From positions 1 through 8,509 of the forward strand of contig JAQXFM010000328.1 of the NCBI GenBank assembly GCA_029250305.1: a stretch of 8,509 nt of DNA, in the 5' to 3' direction. The notes beneath the pieces are model-generated. The model searched no databases. It had not been told where the DNA came from and was given only the letters and a program-made list of their open reading frames with translations. This DNA is from Candidatus Poseidoniaceae archaeon (GTDB lineage: Archaea > Thermoplasmatota > Poseidoniia > Poseidoniales > Poseidoniaceae). Below, in pieces: positions 6,601-8,509 of this stretch. A program made the translations under genes and the position numbers. Every line of letters begins with the position of its first letter. The first letter of the stretch is position 1.

Positions 6601-8509
6601 TGCCACCTTGTTTAGGATGGTTGGTCATCACTGGAAGATGGGGTTGATCTTCGAGAATCTGGACTGCAAACATGCTCAAAGCGCGCTTTGGACCGACTTC
6701 GACAAAGGCCCTTGCGCCGGCCTCATACATGGTTTGGATTTGTGTGGTCCACTCGACGGAGGAGGCCATTTGCAGTGCTAATTTACTCAACACTGCTTCC
6801 TTAGAAGCATCAAGGTCCTCGGAATCTGAAGGATTCATTGGGTAAAATTCACCGTCTACGTTTGCTGTAATTGGAATCGAAGGCCAACGAATCTCGAGGC
6901 TTTCGAGGAACCGGCGCAACGGCTCATTTGCAGGAGCGACAATTCGTGAGTGGAATGCATGGGATGTAGCGAGTGGCATGGATTGGAATCCTTTTGCCTC
7001 GAAGGCAGCCATTGCTTCCTTGACTGGTGCCGTCTCTCCAGCAATAACCGTCATTTTCGGTGAATTTTTGTTGGCTGCAATCACATAACCGTCGATGGCG
7101 TTGATGATGGCTTCAACCTCTGGATAAGGTGCGCTAACGCTTGCCATCAATCCCTTATCGTCGATTTCTACGGCGCCCATTTCGGTGCCCCGTGCTGCAG
7201 CTGCTCGCAATGCACCGTCCATATCGAGGATGCCCGAGGCCATCAGTGCAGCGTATTCGCCAAGTGAATGCCCTGCGACCATGTCCGGGTGGAGTCCGTG
7301 ATCGTTCAGCGCTCGTTCAATCGCCAAATCAGCAGTGAGCATGGCCGGTTGAGTGTATTCCGTCTGCTTGAGTTTGTGCTCTGCCTCCACTTGTTCCTCT
7401 TTGGAGAGGTTGGAACGAAGAACGAAACTCGACAACGTTTCACCATCCAGTACTTCGGTCATGGTTTGGTCTGCTTGCGCCCACACCTGTTGAACAGCAG
7501 TGTAACGTTGGTGCAAATCATGCGTCATTCCAACGTATTGACTGCCTTGACCAGGGTACATGTGAGCGACTTTCGCCTTTGCCTGCAACGGTGCATCGTT
7601 GGTGAGGAGCACGCCTTGTGCTTGCAAGAAGCCCCACTTTTCTTGATCGTCCATGGCCTTGAGAGCGAGGGCGCAACGCTTCGAAAATTCTGTCCATGAT
7701 GTGGCGATGATGGCCAATCGAACGGGTGCAGAGGCGTCAAATTCTGAGGAGGCCGCGTACAGGGTTTTCGACAACCGCAGGCCCTTTGGGTCCTCATCAA
7801 AGGTCGCCCCATGGAAGTTTACGGATTGAAGGGTGGCCTTCAGTCCCTCCAACGTGGAGGAGGAGAGCAATATCATGCCACCTTCGATGGCTTTCAGTTC
7901 CTCATGAGTCATGCTTGGCACGGCAGATGCATCGTGGATGGATGGAGCGGATGGCGAATTCCTAGAGGCTGTGTTCTCGCCAGAGTAGGCATCCCAACGT
8001 TGGTCCCAAGAGGCTGCCAAAGGTTGGTGATAGGCGGGTTCGTACCCTTCCAACGCTACGTGAAAATTGGTTCCCCCGAAACCAAACGCAGAGATTCCTG
8101 CCCGTCTTGGATGGCCATCTGGTTGGGGCCATTCACGTGCTTCGGTTGGTACGAAGAATGGGATTTCGCTCCATTCAACTGTTGGATTTGGTGTTTCGAA
8201 ACCTGCCGATGGAGGAATGGTGCGGTGATGAAGCGCCATAACGCTCTTCATGATTCCAGCAATACCTGCTGCAGCCTTCAAGTGACCTATTTGAGATTTG
8301 ATTGAGCCGACTGCGACATGGTCGCCGTGTGGCAAATCGTCCCAAAGCAGGGAGAGCGTCGAAAGTTCAGTCGCATCACCGACCTTTGTCGATGTCCCGT
8401 GTGCTTCGACCAATTCCACTGTGCTGGCCGGGTAACCAGCCTGGTTGTACGCACGGGCAATCGCCTGAACCTGGCCGCGTTGAGACGGGGCGGTGATGCC
8501 TTTCCCTCG
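653..8509 (-). CDS. Giant iterative PUFA/enediyne-like synthase, KS-AT-KS-ACP3-KR-DH (5' end cut by window edge)
   Basis: This is a multifunctional polyketide/fatty-acid synthase that would condense malonyl units on carrier-bound chains, reduce the beta-keto group and dehydrate it. It is open from the last base of the window to TGA at 655-653, 2618 residues. A GTG at 8419 is not the true start, because ketosynthase homology (GKGITAPSQRGQVQA, residues 2-16) continues upstream of it to the edge. Domains by visible residue: KS1 C-terminal part 1-155, KS-AT linker 156-312, AT 313-655, degenerate carrier-like segment 718-770, KS2 831-1295, ACP1 1400-1477, ACP2 1526-1601, ACP3 1642-1717, structural KR 1747-1987, catalytic KR 1990-2280, DH 2315-2605. 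Expected catalytic residues are present in AT, KS2 and KR. The KR loop resembles PfaA-type reductases. There is no enoylreductase or thioesterase, so a trans enzyme or an unsaturated product is implied. The product cannot be read from sequence. Family call is firm; PUFA-like versus enediyne-like subfamily is inference. Confidence 0.93.
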   Translation of the reverse strand, partial: RGKGITAPSQRGQVQAIARAYNQAGYPASTVELVEAHGTSTKVGDATELSTLSLLWDDLPHGDHVAVGSIKSQIGHLKAAAGIAGIMKSVMALHHRTIPPSAGFETPNPTVEWSEIPFFVPTEAREWPQPDGHPRRAGISAFGFGGTNFHVALEGYEPAYHQPLAASWDQRWDAYSGENTASRNSPSAPSIHDASAVPSMTHEELKAIEGGMILLSSSTLEGLKATLQSVNFHGATFDEDPKGLRLSKTLYAASSEFDASAPVRLAIIATSWTEFSKRCALALKAMDDQEKWGFLQAQGVLLTNDAPLQAKAKVAHMYPGQGSQYVGMTHDLHQRYTAVQQVWAQADQTMTEVLDGETLSSFVLRSNLSKEEQVEAEHKLKQTEYTQPAMLTADLAIERALNDHGLHPDMVAGHSLGEYAALMASGILDMDGALRAAAARGTEMGAVEIDDKGLMASVSAPYPEVEAIINAIDGYVIAANKNSPKMTVIAGETAPVKEAMAAFEAKGFQSMPLATSHAFHSRIVAPANEPLRRFLESLEIRWPSIPITANVDGEFYPMNPSDSEDLDASKEAVLSKLALQMASSVEWTTQIQTMYEAGARAFVEVGPKRALSMFAVQILEDQPHLPVMTNHPKQGGIASFLTALATMALAGRPMHWPASDSPMLTEAFRAGPIEAHRSQPPAQDLKTRARPLPSSSATNPQSVQMVQVSASAAMNPELAAQKAKEAYLGDRVAALCGYPARFCHGMVDLRLGLGMSEAAIASLFQTVASEATTDSETDVSGATTVADVARWIVQPPSAWAPKTSMSRIASHTSQGQSVGMVHDPMARRRADPFVVTGVSLGLPGGEQVFNEDTFERLVRGETCISEVTDEYKQRLLDKNIVRLIKGRDGSVNMDQATTFGDIPQLAGVKGAFDLAEEFGIDPKVILAWDITTQLGMAAGLLALRDAAIPLTPVEQIGKGGLRLIRNWQVPQHTRDRTGIVFASCFPGFQKALMHAKTNGDDGEGRFDRRYLFQTLAMGHSQFAQYSGIRGPNTIINLACASATAAFGVAEDWLNADRVDRVVIISADDVTGDDLWEWIGGGFAASGAAATNNVVEETALPFDRRRNGLILGMGAAAFVVERNSEAEERGVQPIAELLGATTANSAFHGTRLDVDHVAETVDNFVTEMEQRWNIDRHDIAADTVFFSHETYTPARGGSAQSEVRALRDTFTHSTDKLVIANTKGFTGHPMAVGIEDASMFHGMKTGRIPPIANHKETDPELGDLNLSKGGDYPNLKYGLRFAAGFGSQMALSLVRRWPVKGERIDGAKFLAWNRNLAGTDDVVMRLLDQKLVAYVDGDNNLHGGVQGEPWPITAAFEGKPSVVTAPVVAPTPAAPVAPKPSVAPAPAPAPVSAPVSSGGRDANLVDTVIEVVVKHTGYPADFVELDQDLEGELGIDTVKQAEIMADIREKFSLPVDEEFILSDYPTLNHMIAYIQRMTGGEVAVAAPAAPTSPVPVAPVPQPAPAPAPVAVSPPTLAPLAPAVDDASLNAAVVEVVVKHTGYPADFIELDQDLEGELGIDTVKQAEIMADIRELFSLPLDEDFILSDYPTLNHMIGYIQRMQGGGSPAPVAPSTPAPVPVPTAEAATQATPVPAPAPMASNTDVDSQLVEIVVKHTGYPADFIEMDQDLEGELGIDTVKQAEIMGDVRDAFSLPLDEDFVLSDHPTLNHFTAYILRMKGVVEAPEPAVPAATTAAPASTTATPLTPTRRWQIEVEAAEGLGSPLSLEGTAVVTDDGWGIAEAFCQRLEADGMSAIRVGFESNIRDMSIQHEGKRTVYRADPGNPEHVAAVCEALGEHNVTALLHMAPLKLASASWSEDVIPSTQIALAAQGYFALLKGLDSGLAKVEKGLVASVTALDGRHGNIGERFNSVQCAASGVTKSYAFEQPHIRCRALDLHPELILDPKAAADMIHADLFTLEGEVEVGLDRDGRRWGLVAFAEDLVEEHQPLASDDTWLVSGGGSGVTAASIIGVATASMNANAHFALLGRSRLIEQTESWVAWSQEELETERMALRERMASASDSGKVTIVEWNNAWQKFTRSRDVYVTLSSIQSTGNQATYHPVDVMDRDGMIAVGESLGRNITGLIHGAGLEDSKLVGQKDSSVFDKVVRVKIDGWQCMLAACVASGAEHPRFAACFTSVAGRFGNGGQTDYAAANSVLDAEMARLTASGVCRAVAIGWTGWRDVGMATRGSIEAVFAAAGIDTLSVEQGVEIFVGEALAGGKRRVIGCGSLGAMDKFDAFREAPLRLPAEMAAVIADPERFPFVDKVLTFSEGQSLVTQATLSATDHPFLNDHAIEGVPYHPGVMALEMFAESALLLRPSTCLAGFESVEFGLPVKLLKGAMTVRIHAEYARTEDDVTWVECRLVSDLSNSKGEVFGEREHHKAMVRLVEKCDDICPFLEREVHALPNIGIPAPGEVIEGPSFIYRRYFHGPRFQSHGGVLRGVGDDAMPGADGIALMRHQLPESEQFAHEANGESVLLEALPMLIEAGFQNAGLVAMEAEGFSSLPIGIEWSSMLRVPERDEHLRMRSLLTAVEDAGVTVHDVVIVGDDDAPVLALKGLRLKGMAPVSDSDAFRLDR
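695..1567 (-). other. Double-hotdog dehydratase domain
   Basis: This C-terminal domain would remove water from the beta-hydroxyacyl chain. The first hotdog has the HxxxGxxxxP signature as HAIEGVPYHP, with catalytic His2333 (codon 1513-1511). The second hotdog begins near PSFIYRRYFHGPRFQSHGG (from residue 2461) and carries LPMLIEAGFQ, where classical PKS dehydratases have a catalytic Asp in an LLDAALQ-like motif; here it is Glu2527 (codon 931-929). The fold call is good. Whether Glu supports dehydration is not known from sequence, though Glu may be usual in this subfamily. Confidence 0.8.
1670..3271 (-). other. Ketoreductase domain (structural plus catalytic subdomains)
   Basis: This domain would reduce the beta-keto group with NADPH. 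The structural subdomain covers residues 1747-1987 and includes VVTDDGWGIAEAF. The catalytic Rossmann part starts at WLVSGGGSGVTAASI, close to the GGARGVTA loop of PfaA-type reductases, followed by ALLGRS. The expected catalytic set is visible: Lys2151 in VKIDGW, Ser2178 in FTSVAGRFGNGG, Tyr2191 and Asn2195 in DYAAAN. GAGLEDSKLV occupies the place of the LDD motif region and keeps one Asp, weakly suggesting a B-type reductase. A charged helical insert (about residues 2030-2090) follows ALLGRS. Confidence 0.88.
3359..3586 (-). other. Acyl carrier protein domain 3
   Basis: The unit runs over residues 1642-1717, with Thr1676 (ACG, 3484-3482) in LGIDTVKQAEIM. It is the most divergent of the three, for example GDVRDAF where the others have ADIRE, and SDHPTLNHFTAY where they have SDYPTLNHMI. 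A short Pro/Ala/Thr linker leads into the ketoreductase. Confidence 0.92.
3707..3934 (-). other. Acyl carrier protein domain 2
   Basis: The unit runs over residues 1526-1601 and is nearly identical to unit 1 in its core. The attachment motif is again LGIDTVKQAEIM, with Thr1560 encoded by ACA at 3832-3830. The different Thr codon from units 1 and 3 argues against a copied sequencing error. Confidence 0.92.
4079..4312 (-). other. Acyl carrier protein domain 1
   Basis: The unit runs over residues 1400-1477, with core HTGYPADFVELDQDLEGELG and attachment motif LGIDTVKQAEIM. The residue expected to carry phosphopantetheine is Thr1436 (codon ACG at 4204-4202), where carrier proteins normally have Ser. 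It is preceded by a long Ala/Pro/Val linker. Confidence 0.92.
4625..6019 (-). other. Ketosynthase domain 2, complete
   Basis: A full second ketosynthase fold begins at DPFVVTGVSLGLPGG (residue 831) and ends near FGSQMALSLVRRW (1284-1296). The nucleophile is Cys1039 in NLACASATAAF (codon 5395-5393). The two histidines are His1187 in FFSHETYTPARGG and His1227 in NTKGFTGHPMAVG, the latter with Lys1222. Because the Cys-His-His set is intact, it should be a condensing or acyl-transfer enzyme and not a chain-length-factor type partner. Its motifs differ clearly from KS1 (SHETYTPARGG against AHGTSTKVGD), so the two are not recent copies of each other. Its position between AT and ACPs is unusual. Confidence 0.92.
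6200..6358 (-). other. Carrier-protein-like segment without attachment residue
   Basis: Between AT and KS2 lies a short helical-looking segment (residues 718-770) whose core, GYPARFCHGMVDLRLGLGM at 737-755, aligns without gaps to the ACP core in the same protein (GYPADFVELDQDLEGELGI). It keeps GYPA, the Phe, the Asp-Leu pair and Leu-Gly at identical spacing. At the position of the ACP attachment Thr it has Glu757, with Ser756 one residue earlier. It could be a degenerate ACP kept as a structural or docking element, or a chance resemblance. Flanking sequence is Ser/Ala/Pro-rich linker. Confidence 0.5.
6545..7573 (-). other. Malonyl-type acyltransferase domain
   Basis: This domain would load the extender unit onto the ACPs. 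Visible motifs are YPGQGSQYVGM (residues 318-328), GHSLGEYAAL with nucleophile Ser415 (codon 7267-7265), and HAFHS with catalytic His520. HAFH at this position is the signature usually linked with malonyl-CoA, as opposed to YASH for methylmalonyl-CoA. The domain ends near FVEVGPKRALSMF (602-614). It is preceded by a roughly 160-residue KS-AT linker containing MILLSSSTLEGL, the usual start of that adaptor. Confidence 0.9.
8045..8509 (-). other. Ketosynthase domain 1, C-terminal part
   Basis: The visible part covers about the last third of a beta-ketoacyl synthase fold. It contains VEAHGTSTKVGD with the first catalytic His at residue 37, and GSIKSQIGHLKAAAGIAG with Lys71 and the second catalytic His76. 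It closes with the typical ISAFGFGGTNFHVALE at 139-154. The motif reads HGTST where most ketosynthases have HGTGT. The nucleophilic cysteine lies beyond the right edge, so activity of this domain cannot be confirmed here. Confidence 0.93.

Noticed and set aside
7811..8305. Plus-strand open frame of 164 codons, opposite KS1 and the KS-AT linker
   Set aside because: The translation shows no known motif and the opposite strand encodes conserved ketosynthase sequence.
8417..8419. GTG as the start codon of the synthase
   Set aside because: The same frame is open to the window edge and the upstream 30 residues (GKGITAPSQRGQ...) are typical ketosynthase sequence, so the true start is outside.

Overview
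The window is almost wholly coding on the minus strand. It holds one giant multidomain polyketide/fatty-acid-type synthase (bases 8509 to 653; 2618 codons visible, N-terminus beyond the right edge), followed 9 bases later by a Sfp-type 4'-phosphopantetheinyl transferase (bases 643 to 1, running off the left edge). No RNA gene, insertion sequence, CRISPR array, promoter or terminator is visible, and I see no convincing gene on the plus strand.

In order of translation the synthase carries: the C-terminal third of a first ketosynthase (8509-8045), a KS-AT linker, a malonyl-type acyltransferase (about 7573-6545), a linker with a carrier-protein-like segment lacking the attachment residue (6358-6200), a complete second ketosynthase with Cys-His-His (6019-4625), three tandem acyl carrier proteins separated by Ala/Pro-rich linkers (4312-3359), a ketoreductase with its structural subdomain (3271-1670) and a double-hotdog dehydratase (1567-695). 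The domain order and ketoreductase signature place it with iterative PUFA-synthase-like (PfaA-like) and enediyne-PKS-like systems that make 'secondary lipids' or polyenes, not with modular assembly-line PKSs. No enoylreductase or thioesterase is in view.

The two genes form one functional unit: the transferase would convert the synthase's carrier domains from apo to holo. The transferase lies in the same reading frame as the synthase, separated by one TGA stop and three codons. The locus thus reads like an enediyne-type KS-AT-ACP-KR-DH-PPTase polypeptide with an extra KS, multiplied ACPs and the PPTase cut off by a single stop codon. All three ACPs carry Thr, not Ser, at the expected phosphopantetheine site.

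The source cannot be fixed from the sequence. Coding density, about 53-55% GC in sampled stretches and the PUFA-like synthase family suggest an uncultured, perhaps marine, prokaryote. A bacterium (for example deltaproteobacterial or planctomycete-like) or a marine euryarchaeon are both possible; this is a guess.
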